A stretch of DNA of 60,491 bases from an uncultured Dorea sp. (GTDB taxonomy: Bacteria; Bacillota; Clostridia; Lachnospirales; Lachnospiraceae). Within the stretch, counting starts at the first letter, position 1. Each line of letters opens with the position of its first letter. Where the stretch lies: contig CAKRCL010000005.1 in NCBI GenBank assembly GCA_934307335.1, positions 1 to 60,491 of the forward strand. Direction: 5' to 3'. Both the position numbers and the translations under genes were made by a program. The notes under the pieces were generated by a model. It made no database searches and was not told the origin of the DNA. It saw only the letters and a list, made by a program, of their open reading frames with translations. Shown here in pieces: positions 9,577 to 18,319 of this stretch.

Positions 9577-9919
9577 ATGTATATGTTTAACGGAGTGTTA
9601 AATTGAAGTTTGCGGGAGTCCATAACTAAGAAGCGATTGAAGCAGGACAGTGAGCATTAGATAGTTTACAGACGGTGTATATAAGGAAAAGATAGTGAAT
9701 CAAGTAGAAAATACTAAAAAGAAAAGCCTAACTGTTTTTAACATTGATTTTACACAAATTCGTATATAGATTTGATTTCCGCCTTTTATAATATATAAGA
9801 ATGCTGAAGGCATTTTTGAAAATAACGGGAGAGAAAAGTAGAAATGAACGATAATATGACTTTTGCAAATCTTGCTGGGAAGACTGGAAAAATGATGACG
9901 GAAAGAGGTGTAATATAGA

Positions 9920-10774
9920 ATGATAAAGAAAAACAGCGTTCGAAAATTGTTAGTTCTTTTGTTGATGGCAATGCTGGTAACTGGAATAACAGCATGTGGA
10001 AGCCGAGAAGAACCATTGCCGGATTTGTCAGATATGGGAGCCGTAACACCTGTATCAAGAGAAGAAGGTTCGGGAACCAGGGCAGAATTTGAGAGTCTCT
10101 TGAATCTGTCGGAAAGTGATAATGGAATAGTTACTGATTCTACGGAAGAAGTTCTGAAAAAAGTGGAAGAAGATAAAAATGCAGTGGGATATGTTGCATA
10201 TAGTTCTGCAACAGATATTGATGGAAAAATACTTCAAATTAATGGAATCGTTCCTTCGGAGAAAAACATAAGTAATGGAAGATATTCTCTTTGTAGAGAT
10301 TATTATCTGGCTTATAGTGGAGCACTGACAGAGGTGGAACAGGATTTCCTGACCTATGTAAAGAGTAAAGGACAGGATATTGTAAAACAACATTGTATTC
10401 CGACTGACAGTGCAACAACGTTCCTTTCGAATCAGTCCGAAGGAAAGATTCTGGTCGAAGGTTCTACTTCGATGCAACCAATGGTACAGGCACTTGTAGA
10501 TGACTATCAGAAACAGAATCCGAATGCTGAAATAGAAGTGAAAGCAACAGATTCTTCAAGAGGAATCATGGCAGCGATAAGTGGAGAATGTGATTTTGCC
10601 ATGTCATCCAGAGAATTAAAGGCTTATGAAGCAGAACTTCTGGAAACAAAAGTCATCGGAAAAGATGCTGTAGCTATTGTGGTGAATAAAGAAAATCCAT
10701 TGGAAAATCTTACAATAAAACAACTTACAGATTTGTATAATGGAACCTATAAAAACTGGGGAGACCTTTCTTGA
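9920..10774 (+). CDS. PstS-like phosphate-binding lipoprotein, apparently circularly permuted
   Basis: The 284-residue protein has a lipoprotein signal (LVTGITAC, lipid-modified Cys26). The mature part begins with sequence that normally sits in the second half of PstS (VSREEGSGTRAEFE, VTDSTEEVLKKV, AVGYVAYSS), then continues with sequence that normally begins PstS (GKILVEGSTSMQPMV, IEVKATDSSRGI, CDFAMSSRELK), and ends at the mid-protein motif YNGTYKNWGDL. It thus contains one complete phosphate-binding fold in permuted order, or part of a two-domain ancestor. Loops that bind phosphate (EGSTSM, SSRG, GSGTR) are all present. It probably captures phosphate or a related oxyanion outside the membrane. 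No pstC, pstA or pstB lies nearby, so it must serve a distant permease or act as a sensor. Confidence 0.75.
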   Translation: MIKKNSVRKLLVLLLMAMLVTGITACGSREEPLPDLSDMGAVTPVSREEGSGTRAEFESLLNLSESDNGIVTDSTEEVLKKVEEDKNAVGYVAYSSATDIDGKILQINGIVPSEKNISNGRYSLCRDYYLAYSGALTEVEQDFLTYVKSKGQDIVKQHCIPTDSATTFLSNQSEGKILVEGSTSMQPMVQALVDDYQKQNPNAEIEVKATDSSRGIMAAISGECDFAMSSRELKAYEAELLETKVIGKDAVAIVVNKENPLENLTIKQLTDLYNGTYKNWGDLS

Positions 10775-10787
10775 GAAAAACGAATGA

Positions 10788-12077
10788 TTATCTTTTATTT
10801 TCCATTATTGAAAGAATCTCCTGATCGGTCTGTGCCATCCCATTTTGTCCGATTCGCGCCATATTTCGGATACATTCTTCTGGAGTAGAAGCACAGATTC
10901 CATCACTGACGCGAAGTGGTGCATCAGAGACTGCTGTGATTGCGCACATCAGTGCGGTCATTGAGCCGCTTGCTACTTTTAAGGAACAGCCGACTTTTCC
11001 ACCATCGCAGATCATTCCGGTCACAGTTCCGGACATGTTGCGTACCGCAAAACCAAGCTGCTCATCGGTTGCGCCAAGAAGATATGCAATTCCTACGGAT
11101 GCAGCTGTCGAAGAAGCCATTACACAGGAGCACATTGGAGAGAGCTTTCCAATATATGCATTAATATAACGATTCACAAGATGAGCAATCGCCAGTGCAC
11201 GTACTTTCTTTTCTGTTGAGACTTTCAATGTATCTGCCGCTTCACTTACAGGCAGAATTACAACCAGACCTTTCGTACCGGCTCCGGAACTGCTCATTGT
11301 TGGCAGTGGACATCCATCCAGGCGGCTTTCTGCTGCTGAGCTGACTTTCAGCATAATTCTTGTCATCAGATCATTTGCTAGAAGCACTGAGCCCTTTCCC
11401 TTGCGAAATGTATTTGCAATCCCGATTCCTGTCTGGTTTTTCTCAGAATATGCAGCTAACTCTTCATTCATCTTCACACCGGCTAAAAGAAATTCCAGTT
11501 CATCTTTTGTTGCACTATCTGCTAGTTTGCGGATCTGTGCTATCGTCATTTTTTTGAGTTCTTCGATCAAAGGGTCTTCCATTGCTTTTCCTTCGCTCTG
11601 ATTTTGCAGTAAAACGATTTCCCCATCTTTTTCCAGATAGACAAGATTCGTGTGTGCGCCTCGGATGATACTTACTGTTTTTTCGCATTCACCGGAAAGA
11701 GTACATTTCACATACAGTCCTTTTTCCTCTTCGTTTATCTTTACTGAAACTACGCCTGTATCAATCAGTGCGTCCACCTGTTCCATAATTTCCGGTGTGA
11801 TGTCACCAAGAAGTTCCAGATTTTTCTCTGGGTTTTTCAAGAATGCACCGAGTGCTGCCGCATATTTTAGTCCTACATGACTGCAGTTTGGAATCCCGGC
11901 TGACATGCCATTTTTATAAATTCCGGCATTGACTTCCACTTCAATCTGACAGATTTTTTTCGCCCTGATTTTTCCGGCATTTGCTGCACATAGCGCAACG
12001 CATACCGGTTCTGTACAGCCAAGTGCCGGAACTACATCTTTCTTTAATAGTGTAATCATTTCATCTTTATGTAACAT
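10788..12077 (-). CDS. L-cysteine desulfidase / UPF0597 (CyuA) family protein
   Basis: A 429-residue homologue of CyuA, which breaks L-cysteine to pyruvate, ammonia and sulfide with an Fe-S cluster. Family features are ALGCTEPVCVAL near the N terminus, AGIPNCSHVGLKYAAALGA, GTKGLVVILPV, SPMCSCVMASSTAASVGIAYLLGA and MICDGGKVGCSLKVASG, which carry the conserved cysteines and glycines. I prefer the second of two tandem ATG codons (12075-12077), 6 bases after GGAGG at 12084-12088. A second family member lies at 34524-35801. Related L-serine dehydratase-like activity cannot be excluded. Confidence 0.82.
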   Translation of the reverse strand: MLHKDEMITLLKKDVVPALGCTEPVCVALCAANAGKIRAKKICQIEVEVNAGIYKNGMSAGIPNCSHVGLKYAAALGAFLKNPEKNLELLGDITPEIMEQVDALIDTGVVSVKINEEEKGLYVKCTLSGECEKTVSIIRGAHTNLVYLEKDGEIVLLQNQSEGKAMEDPLIEELKKMTIAQIRKLADSATKDELEFLLAGVKMNEELAAYSEKNQTGIGIANTFRKGKGSVLLANDLMTRIMLKVSSAAESRLDGCPLPTMSSSGAGTKGLVVILPVSEAADTLKVSTEKKVRALAIAHLVNRYINAYIGKLSPMCSCVMASSTAASVGIAYLLGATDEQLGFAVRNMSGTVTGMICDGGKVGCSLKVASGSMTALMCAITAVSDAPLRVSDGICASTPEECIRNMARIGQNGMAQTDQEILSIMENKR

Positions 12078-12223
12078 CATTTTCCTCCATAGATTAACTG
12101 TTCCCAATTTTCATAATGAATTCATTATATTTCATATCTTTGCAAATGTCGAATTTATTCCGGCACTGGAAGCAATCTGTGTTACAGACAAATCCGAGAT
12201 TGTTAAAAGTTCTTTGTATGCGT

Positions 12224-12346
12224 CTATTCTTCAATCAGCAGGTAGTTGATTGGAGACTGGCCAATATGTTCTGTAAAAGAATGTGCTAAAAAAGGATAGG
12301 TTTTGTTTTCTCGAAATATATACCAGAAGAACTTGCAATAATCCAT
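12224..12346 (-). pseudogene. Remnant of an AraC-like regulator
   Basis: A 40-codon minus-strand frame (Met at 12344-12346, stop at 12224-12226) ends with FLAHSFTEHIGQSPINYLL, which resembles the second helix-turn-helix of AraC-family regulators. No sensory domain or first helix-turn-helix is present. It lies in the 420-base gap between two divergent genes; nothing else is recognisable there beyond AT-rich promoter-like sequence around 12420-12470. Confidence 0.4.
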
Positions 12347-12497
12347 GGCATACTTTTTTAAAACCAGGTTTTTTGTCTTAATTTTTCAATAGATTAAAAA
12401 ATTACAAGGATTTAACATTATTTGACACAAGTGTGATAGTAGAGGGGTGGAATAAAATTTTATAATAGAGCAGAAATTTGAAAGTGAGGGAAAAAAT

Positions 12498-13310
12498 ATG
12501 CCATCTACATATGCACATTATCGGATGGGACAGGAAGTATTTGAGCAGCTTTCTGGTTCTGCACGAGCTATCATTACAGAAAATAAACAACTATATGATA
12601 TAGGACTACATGGGCCGGACATTTTGTTCTACTATCATCCACTTATAACGAATTCAGTAAATTCGATAGGATATGGATTGCACGAACATACTGGAAAATA
12701 TTTTTTTGAAAGAGCTGCAAAAATCATAGAGATGAGCTCTGATAAAAGAGAAGCCTTTGCTTATATTTTCGGATTCATCTGCCATTTTGCATTGGATTCA
12801 ACCTGTCATGGATATATCGACGAAAAGATAGCTCAAAGCGGAGTTTCACATACGGAGCTTGAGGTCGAGTTTGATCGAAGTTTGATGGAAGAAGATGGGT
12901 GGAACCCTGTTTGCCATGAACTGACAGGTCATATAATTGCATCTATGAAAAATGCGGAAGTGATTGCTCCGTTTTTTCCAGGGACGAGTTCAAAACAGAT
13001 TGAAAAATCACTGAACGGAATGATTCATTATAATCATCTGCTGCTTGCTCCTTCAAAAATAAAACGAGCATGTATTTATGCGCTGCTTCGGTTAACAGGA
13101 AATTATAAAGAAATGCATGGATTAATAGTAAATTTCAAAGCAAATCCTGCATGTGAAGATAGTACAGAAAAGCTACATCAACTGTATATTGTGGCAAAAA
13201 ATGAAGCAGTTTTGCTAATAAATGAGTTTAACAAACATATTTTTAAAGAAGGTGTATGGAATGAACAGTACGATTATACATTTGGCGGGAAAAAAGAAGA
13301 TGAGGAGTAG
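12498..13310 (+). CDS. Zinc-dependent phospholipase C family protein
   Basis: A 270-residue protein that opens MPSTYAHYRMGQEVF and carries GLHGPDILFYYHP, YGLHEHTGKYFFE and FICHFALDSTCHGYID, the histidine/aspartate pattern of the Zn_dep_PLPC family in Clostridia. There is no signal peptide, so it is probably cytoplasmic. A phospholipid head-group or related hydrolase role is inferred from the family, not shown. The following transporter starts 4 bases after the stop, so the two are co-translated and may act together. Confidence 0.75.
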   Translation: MPSTYAHYRMGQEVFEQLSGSARAIITENKQLYDIGLHGPDILFYYHPLITNSVNSIGYGLHEHTGKYFFERAAKIIEMSSDKREAFAYIFGFICHFALDSTCHGYIDEKIAQSGVSHTELEVEFDRSLMEEDGWNPVCHELTGHIIASMKNAEVIAPFFPGTSSKQIEKSLNGMIHYNHLLLAPSKIKRACIYALLRLTGNYKEMHGLIVNFKANPACEDSTEKLHQLYIVAKNEAVLLINEFNKHIFKEGVWNEQYDYTFGGKKEDEE

Positions 13311-13314
13311 GACG

Positions 13315-14559
13315 ATGAAGGCTGGAATGACGAGAGAAGAGAAAAATTGGGTGTTATATGATGTTGGAAATTCCGCATTTGTACTACTTGTATCAACGAT
13401 TATGCCGATTTACTTTAATTATTTGGCTGAAAATGCAGGGATTTCTTCTGTTAATTATCTGGCATACTGGGGATATGCTGCATCAGCAGCAACAGTGATC
13501 GTTGCATTGCTTGGTCCGGTATTCGGAACATTGGCAGATACAAAGGGATTAAAAAAGCCGATTTTTACAGCAACGATGTTAATTGGTGGAGTAGGATGTT
13601 TGGCACTTGGTCTTGCCGGACAATGGCTTATATTTTTGCTGATCTATATTATTGCAAAAACTGGTTTTTCCGGAAGCCTGATTTTTTATGATTCTATGCT
13701 TGGAGATATTACGACAGAAGAGAGGATGGATAATGTTTCCTCACAGGGATATGCATGGGGATATATAGGAAGCTGCGTCCCGTTTATTGTATGCCTTGGA
13801 ATCGTACTCGGATCGGGAAAAATTGGAATCAGTATGGAGACAGCGATGACGGTTTCTTTTGCAATTGTTGCCATTTGGTGGGTAGGGGCAACGATACCAC
13901 TTTTAAAAATTTATAAGCAGAAACATTATGTGGAAAGACAGCCCAATGCAATTAAAAATAGTTTTAAACGTTTGGGTATTACTTTAAGAAATGCAAAAAA
14001 TGAAAAGAAAATCTTTTTATTTTTGCTGGCATTTTTCTTTTATATCGATGGAGTTTATACAATTATCGATATGGCGACAGCCTATGGAACGGCACTTGGA
14101 TTTGACAGTACAGGATTGTTGTTAGCACTGCTTGTAACACAGATAGTAGCATTTCCGTTTGCAATTTTGTTTGGCAGATTATCAACTGGTCATAATACAG
14201 AGAGGTTAATTACAATCTGTATTGCAGCGTATTTTGGGATTGCTGTGTTTGCAATGTTCTTAAAAGAACAGTGGCAGTTTTGGATCTTGGCGGTTTTAGT
14301 CGGTATGTTTCAGGGAGGAATCCAGGCATTGTCCAGATCATATTTCGCCAAAATTATTCCACCAGAAAAATCAGGAGAATATTTTGGACTTATGGACATA
14401 TGTGGAAAAGGAGCGTCATTTCTGGGAACGACTGTAATCAGTCTTATATCACAGTTTACTGGAAAGGTTAATATTGGTGTGGGAGCAATTTCTCTGTTTT
14501 TTATACTTGGAATGATAGTTTTTCGAATGGCAACAACAGAAGAACTTCAACGAATATAG
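13315..14559 (+). CDS. MFS transporter, UMF1 (Atg22-like) family
   Basis: ATG 13315, 4 bases after the previous stop, is chosen over the longer open frame because the RBS GAGGAG lies just before it. The 414-residue protein has about twelve membrane segments and the family's opening motif EEKNWVLYDVGNSAFVLL, then GPVFGTLADTKG (the MFS loop 2-3 motif). UMF1 proteins resemble the yeast vacuolar amino-acid exporter Atg22; the bacterial substrates are mostly unknown. It is paired with the phospholipase-like gene. Confidence 0.82.
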   Translation: MKAGMTREEKNWVLYDVGNSAFVLLVSTIMPIYFNYLAENAGISSVNYLAYWGYAASAATVIVALLGPVFGTLADTKGLKKPIFTATMLIGGVGCLALGLAGQWLIFLLIYIIAKTGFSGSLIFYDSMLGDITTEERMDNVSSQGYAWGYIGSCVPFIVCLGIVLGSGKIGISMETAMTVSFAIVAIWWVGATIPLLKIYKQKHYVERQPNAIKNSFKRLGITLRNAKNEKKIFLFLLAFFFYIDGVYTIIDMATAYGTALGFDSTGLLLALLVTQIVAFPFAILFGRLSTGHNTERLITICIAAYFGIAVFAMFLKEQWQFWILAVLVGMFQGGIQALSRSYFAKIIPPEKSGEYFGLMDICGKGASFLGTTVISLISQFTGKVNIGVGAISLFFILGMIVFRMATTEELQRI

Positions 14560-14590
14560 AAAAAAAGCTCAGTAATTGAGGAATGATATT

Positions 14591-15178
14591 TTATTCATCA
14601 ATCACGTGTCCAAGTTTTATATGCTCTTCTACAATTTGTTTTATACAATCCCAGACTTCTGGAGAAGTCTCTGCAATGCGTTCATTTCTTTTGTAAATTT
14701 GAGATTTTTTCACTTGGTGTTCACTCCAACTTTTCCCATTGCTTTCATGGTTCAAAAGCAGTGGCTGGAAATTATCCAATAAATGTGCATATTTCGCGTC
14801 AGCACTTTCGTACGCTTCAAATTCGTCCCACAGTTCCCGGAAGTATCTGCCCTGGTCTTCCGGGAGCATGCCGAAGATTCGATCTGCCGCAGCCAGTTCT
14901 CTGGCGCGTTTAGTCTTAGCACCCTCTGTATCGTATGCATAAGTATCACCGGCATCGATTTCTACCAGATCATGAATCAATATCATAATGATAACTTTGA
15001 ATACATCTACCTCTTCGGTGGCATATTCTTTTAGGAGAAATGCAGCAATCGCCAGATGCCAGGAATGTTCTGCATCATTTTCCTTTCTCTTTCCGTCTGC
15101 AAGATATGTCTGTCGAAAAATATTTTTTACTTTATCAATCTCCATTAAAAATGTAAGTTGTTGTTTCATTCTGTCCAT
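14591..15178 (-). CDS. HD-domain phosphohydrolase, YfbR-like
   Basis: A 195-residue HD-superfamily protein. The metal site is AEHSWHLA, then LIHDLVEIDAGDTYAYD, where HD and the following Asp are typical of the HD_3 group that includes 5'-deoxynucleotidases. It probably dephosphorylates nucleotides in the cytoplasm. It is convergent with the UMF1 transporter. Confidence 0.82.
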   Translation of the reverse strand: MDRMKQQLTFLMEIDKVKNIFRQTYLADGKRKENDAEHSWHLAIAAFLLKEYATEEVDVFKVIIMILIHDLVEIDAGDTYAYDTEGAKTKRARELAAADRIFGMLPEDQGRYFRELWDEFEAYESADAKYAHLLDNFQPLLLNHESNGKSWSEHQVKKSQIYKRNERIAETSPEVWDCIKQIVEEHIKLGHVIDE

Positions 15179-15382
15179 AGTAGGATCCTTCTTTCTACGT
15201 TCTTATACAAGAAATTGTACTCTTTTACTTAGTCTGCCGCAACCCATTCTTTGTAGATGTGAGGAATTCTTGATATAGGTGGGGTTTGACTTTTATTGTT
15301 TTTTGCATGTCATTTGTGTAATGAATAAGAATGTCAAAAACGGAAACATGTTGTAAGATGTAGGTTATCAGATGGCTTGCTC

Positions 15383-15411
15383 TTGACACCAAATAAAAAT
15401 CGATTTATACT
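15383..15411 (+). promoter_or_regulatory. Sigma-A promoter of the thi operon
   Basis: TTGACA (15383-15388), 17-bp spacer, TATACT (15406-15411). Transcription should begin about 15418, just before the TPP riboswitch. Confidence 0.8.
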
Positions 15412-15427
15412 AAACATTGTAAATAAA

Positions 15428-15515
15428 AGGGGAGCTTGTGACAGCAGGCTGAGAGGAAGTCTTCAACTTCGACCCAGAACCTGATTTGGATAATGCCAAC
15501 GTAGGAACGTATAAG
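15428..15515 (+). ncRNA. TPP riboswitch (THI element)
   Basis: The core THI motifs are all present in order: GGGGAGC, GGCTGAGAGGAAGTCTT, CTTCGACCCAGAACCTGA, TTTGGATAATGCC and AACGTAGGAACG. It binds thiamine pyrophosphate and lies between the thi promoter and a terminator, so TPP should switch off the downstream thiazole genes. Confidence 0.95.
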
Positions 15516-15526
15516 ATGATGTTACG

Positions 15527-15553
15527 GGAGATACATTGGTGTATCTCCTTTAT
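15527..15553 (+). terminator. TPP-riboswitch expression-platform terminator
   Basis: GGAGATACA and TGTATCTCC form a perfect 9-bp stem with loop TTGG, followed by TTTATTTATAT. It is 12 bases after the riboswitch core and should form when TPP is bound. Confidence 0.8.
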
Positions 15554-15621
15554 TTATATAGGAAACCACGTCTTTTCTTCTAAGCAGGTACGAATAACAG
15601 AATAATAGGAAATTTGGAGAG

Positions 15622-15681
15622 TGAACGAAGTTCATGAAGGGGTGCACCACCGCGGGTGTATTCCTTTGTGAACTCTTTTTT
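15622..15681 (+). promoter_or_regulatory. Second attenuator with a T-box-like motif, upstream of thiS
   Basis: A 19-bp terminator stem (15630-15648 with 15655-15673, five of the pairs G:U) is followed by TCTTTTTT. Its left arm overlaps a competing hairpin, TGAAC-GAA-GTTCA (15622-15634). The loop region has ACCGCGGGTG, close to the T-box antiterminator motif GGTGGNACCGCGG but with a changed bulge. The layout is that of a regulated attenuator. Its ligand is not evident; a degenerate T-box is the nearest match. Confidence 0.6.
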
Positions 15682-15746
15682 ATATAATCTATTATATAAA
15701 AAGCCTTTGGCAGGATGCGCACTCGCATTTCCGGAAAGGAGCAGCC

Positions 15747-15950
15747 ATGATTACAGTAAATGGAGAGAACAGAACATTGGAAAATCCAGTGTCGGTAACG
15801 GAATACTTGAAAGCATGTAATTATATTCCGGTGCAGGTAGTAGTGGAATTGAATGAGGAGATCATTAAAAGAGAAAATTACGACACAACTGTACTGAAAG
15901 ATGGAGATGTTGTTGAGATTCTGCATTTTATGGGCGGTGGAAGCTGCTAA
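15747..15950 (+). CDS. thiS: Sulfur carrier protein ThiS
   Basis: A 67-residue beta-grasp protein (MITVNGENRTLENPVSV, PVQVVVELNEEII, LKDGDVVEILHFMGGG). ThiS carries sulfur as a C-terminal glycine thiocarboxylate for thiazole formation by ThiG. The chain here ends GGGSC, two residues past the expected diglycine end; many ThiS proteins end at GG. If so, the last two residues would have to be removed before activation, or the usual chemistry differs. RBS GGAAAGGAG precedes the ATG. It is the first gene after the double attenuator. Confidence 0.85.
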   Translation: MITVNGENRTLENPVSVTEYLKACNYIPVQVVVELNEEIIKRENYDTTVLKDGDVVEILHFMGGGSC

Positions 15951-16015
15951 GCTTCGCGATATGCGAATAGAGCGTATCATAATTTATGAGTAAACAAAGA
16001 AAGGTGGATAAAAAA

Positions 16016-16801
16016 ATGACAACGACAAACACAAACGAAGACAAATTAATCCTGGGAGGACATGAATTTACTTCCCGTTTTATTATGGGATCTGGAAAAT
16101 TTTCATTGGAGCTTATGAAAGCATGTATTGAAAAAGCAGGAGCACAGATCGTAACACTTGCTTTGCGTCGTGCTAATGAAGGTGGACTTGCTAATATTCT
16201 GGATTATGTACCGAAGGACGTAACACTTCTTCCGAATACATCCGGTGCCAGAAATGCGCAAGAAGCAGTTCGTATTGCAAGACTTTCTAGAGAGCTGGGG
16301 TGTGGAGATTTTGTAAAGCTCGAAGTTATTCACGATTCGAAATATCTTCTTCCGGATAATTATGAGACGATCAAGGCAACAGAGATCCTTGCAAAAGAAG
16401 GGTTCGTTGTTATGCCATACATGTATCCGGATCTGAATGCAGCCAGAGATCTGGTAAATGCAGGAGCAGCCTGTGTGATGCCTCTTGGTTCTCCAATCGG
16501 TTCAAATAAGGGAATCTGTACAAAAGAGTTTATCCAGATTCTTATTGATGAGATTGATCTTCCGATTATCGTTGATGCAGGAATCGGTCGTCCGTCACAG
16601 GCATGTGAAGCTATGGAAATGGGTGCGTCAGCAGTGATGGCCAATACTGCTATTGCGACAGCAGGAGATGTCCGTGTTATGGCTGAAGCGTTTAAAAAGG
16701 CAATTGAGGCAGGAAGAAGTGCGTATCTTTCAGGATTAGGAAGAATACTTGATAAAGGAGCCAGTGCGTCTTCACCTTTAACAGGATTTTTGCATGAGTA
16801 A
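16016..16801 (+). CDS. thiG: Thiazole synthase ThiG
   Basis: ATG 16016 follows AAAGGTGG at a 7-8 base gap; the ATG at 15986 lacks a good RBS. The 261-residue TIM-barrel protein has [17 protein letters not shown], the VTLALRRAN strand, [34 protein letters not shown] and [19 protein letters not shown], all typical of ThiG. It joins deoxyxylulose-5-phosphate, the ThiS thiocarboxylate and dehydroglycine into the thiazole ring. It lies between thiS and thiH in one operon. Confidence 0.95.
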   Translation: MTTTNTNEDKLILGGHEFTSRFIMGSGKFSLELMKACIEKAGAQIVTLALRRANEGGLANILDYVPKDVTLLPNTSGARNAQEAVRIARLSRELGCGDFVKLEVIHDSKYLLPDNYETIKATEILAKEGFVVMPYMYPDLNAARDLVNAGAACVMPLGSPIGSNKGICTKEFIQILIDEIDLPIIVDAGIGRPSQACEAMEMGASAVMANTAIATAGDVRVMAEAFKKAIEAGRSAYLSGLGRILDKGASASSPLTGFLHE

Positions 16802-16873
16802 ATTGCACCGATAACAGAATACAAGTATAAAGATATACGAGAAAAGATATACGAGAGGAGCAGCATAACAGCG

Positions 16874-18115
16874 ATGACAGAAACAATGCAGGCCAGTCAA
16901 AAAGATGGTCATTTTAATGAAAGTATCGTAAATGAAGAAATACTGGAAGATATGAAAAAGAATCGTATCGATCATATGAAGTATCTTACGGATATGGAGC
17001 AGCTGGAAGAATCAGATGTGATGGACCAGGTTATTTCTGCAATGAAAGCATATGATTATGATAAATATACAGAAGCAGATGTAAGAAGAGCGTTGGCGCA
17101 TGATAACCGGACACCAGAGGATTTTCAGGCACTGCTTTCACCGGCAGCACTTCCGCTTTTAGAGGAGATTGCGCAGACTGCTCAGCTTGAAACAAGAAAG
17201 CATTTTGGAAACAGTGTGTACATGTTCACGCCAATCTACATTGCAAACTACTGTGAAAATTACTGTATTTACTGTGGGTTCAACTGTCATAATAAGATTC
17301 GCCGTGCACAGCTTAATGCAGAGGAGATTGAAAAAGAAATGTCTGCTATTGCCAAGACCGGACTTCAGGAAATATTGATCCTTACGGGTGAGAGCAAGAC
17401 AAAATCCAATGTGGAGTATATTGGAAAGGCATGCGAGATCGCACGAAAATATTTTAAAGTGGTAGGTCTTGAAGTATATCCGATGAATTCGGATGAGTAC
17501 GCATACCTTCATAAATGCGGAGCAGATTATGTGACAGTCTTCCAGGAGACTTACAATTCAGATAAGTATGAAACATTACATTTAGCAGGGCATAAAAGGA
17601 TTTTTCCATATAGATTGAATACACAAGAACGTGCACTTAAGGGTGGCATGCGAGGTGTTGGATTTGCAGCGCTTTTAGGACTGGATGATTTTCGCAAAGA
17701 TGCTTTTGCAACAGGCTATCATGCATATTTGCTTCAAAGAAAATATCCACATGCAGAGATTGCATTTTCTTGTCCAAGATTGTGTCCGATCATCAACAAT
17801 GACCGTATTAACCCGATGGATGTTCACGAGCCGCAATTACTGCAGGTAGTCTGCGCATATCGTCTGTTTATGCCATTTGCAAGTATTACAGTGTCTACAA
17901 GAGAATGTGCCCGTGTTCGTGATAATCTGGTAAATATTGCAGCAACCAAGATATCCGCAGGTGTCAGTACAGGAATTGGAAGTCATGTTGAAGATATCGA
18001 AGATAAAGGTGACGATCAGTTTGAGATTTCAGACGGAAGAACGGTGGATGAAGTGTTCGATGCGCTGAAAAAGAATGGTTTACAGCCAGTTATGAATGAT
18101 TATATATATTTGTAA
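16874..18115 (+). CDS. thiH: 2-iminoacetate synthase ThiH (radical SAM tyrosine lyase)
   Basis: The 413-residue protein has the radical-SAM cluster motif CENYCIYC (Cys127, 131, 134) after FTPIYIANY, and downstream ILILTGESKTKS, VGLEVYPMNSDEYAYL and VTVFQETYN, all typical of ThiH. It cleaves tyrosine to dehydroglycine and p-cresol for ThiG, an oxygen-sensitive reaction used by anaerobes in place of the ThiO oxidase. No thiF or thiE follows; the operon ends at a terminator about 80 bases on. Confidence 0.95.
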   Translation: MTETMQASQKDGHFNESIVNEEILEDMKKNRIDHMKYLTDMEQLEESDVMDQVISAMKAYDYDKYTEADVRRALAHDNRTPEDFQALLSPAALPLLEEIAQTAQLETRKHFGNSVYMFTPIYIANYCENYCIYCGFNCHNKIRRAQLNAEEIEKEMSAIAKTGLQEILILTGESKTKSNVEYIGKACEIARKYFKVVGLEVYPMNSDEYAYLHKCGADYVTVFQETYNSDKYETLHLAGHKRIFPYRLNTQERALKGGMRGVGFAALLGLDDFRKDAFATGYHAYLLQRKYPHAEIAFSCPRLCPIINNDRINPMDVHEPQLLQVVCAYRLFMPFASITVSTRECARVRDNLVNIAATKISAGVSTGIGSHVEDIEDKGDDQFEISDGRTVDEVFDALKKNGLQPVMNDYIYL

Positions 18116-18198
18116 ATATTAATTTGATATATCAGATATGCAATGACTTCCGCCTCTATAGGTGGTGAGCAACAACAATATATTTTAGAGTAATGGAG

Positions 18199-18228
18199 AT
18201 TCACAATGGTGGGTCTCTTTTTTTCGTA
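18199..18228 (+). terminator. Terminator of the thi operon
   Basis: GAGATTCAC pairs with GTGGGTCTC (two G:U pairs) over loop AATG, followed by TTTTTTT. Confidence 0.8.
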
Positions 18229-18319
18229 AAAATATAAGATCCCAATTAACGTATATTTAAAAATGTTTTACGAAAAATTAACTAATCCATGTCGGAAATG
18301 AAAAACAGAGGGTGTTACA

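Noticed and set aside
9844..9918. 24-residue leader peptide gene before the PstS-like lipoprotein
   Set aside because: It has poor RBS spacing and no recognisable composition such as a codon run; could be chance.
12422..12466. Promoter TTGACA with TATAAT before the phospholipase-like gene
   Set aside because: The boxes are 33 bp apart, too far for a sigma-A promoter, and no better pair was found.
16874..18115. HydG (hydrogenase maturase) instead of ThiH
   Set aside because: HydG has an additional C-terminal cluster domain and sits with hydE/hydF; this gene follows thiS and thiG and has ThiH length.
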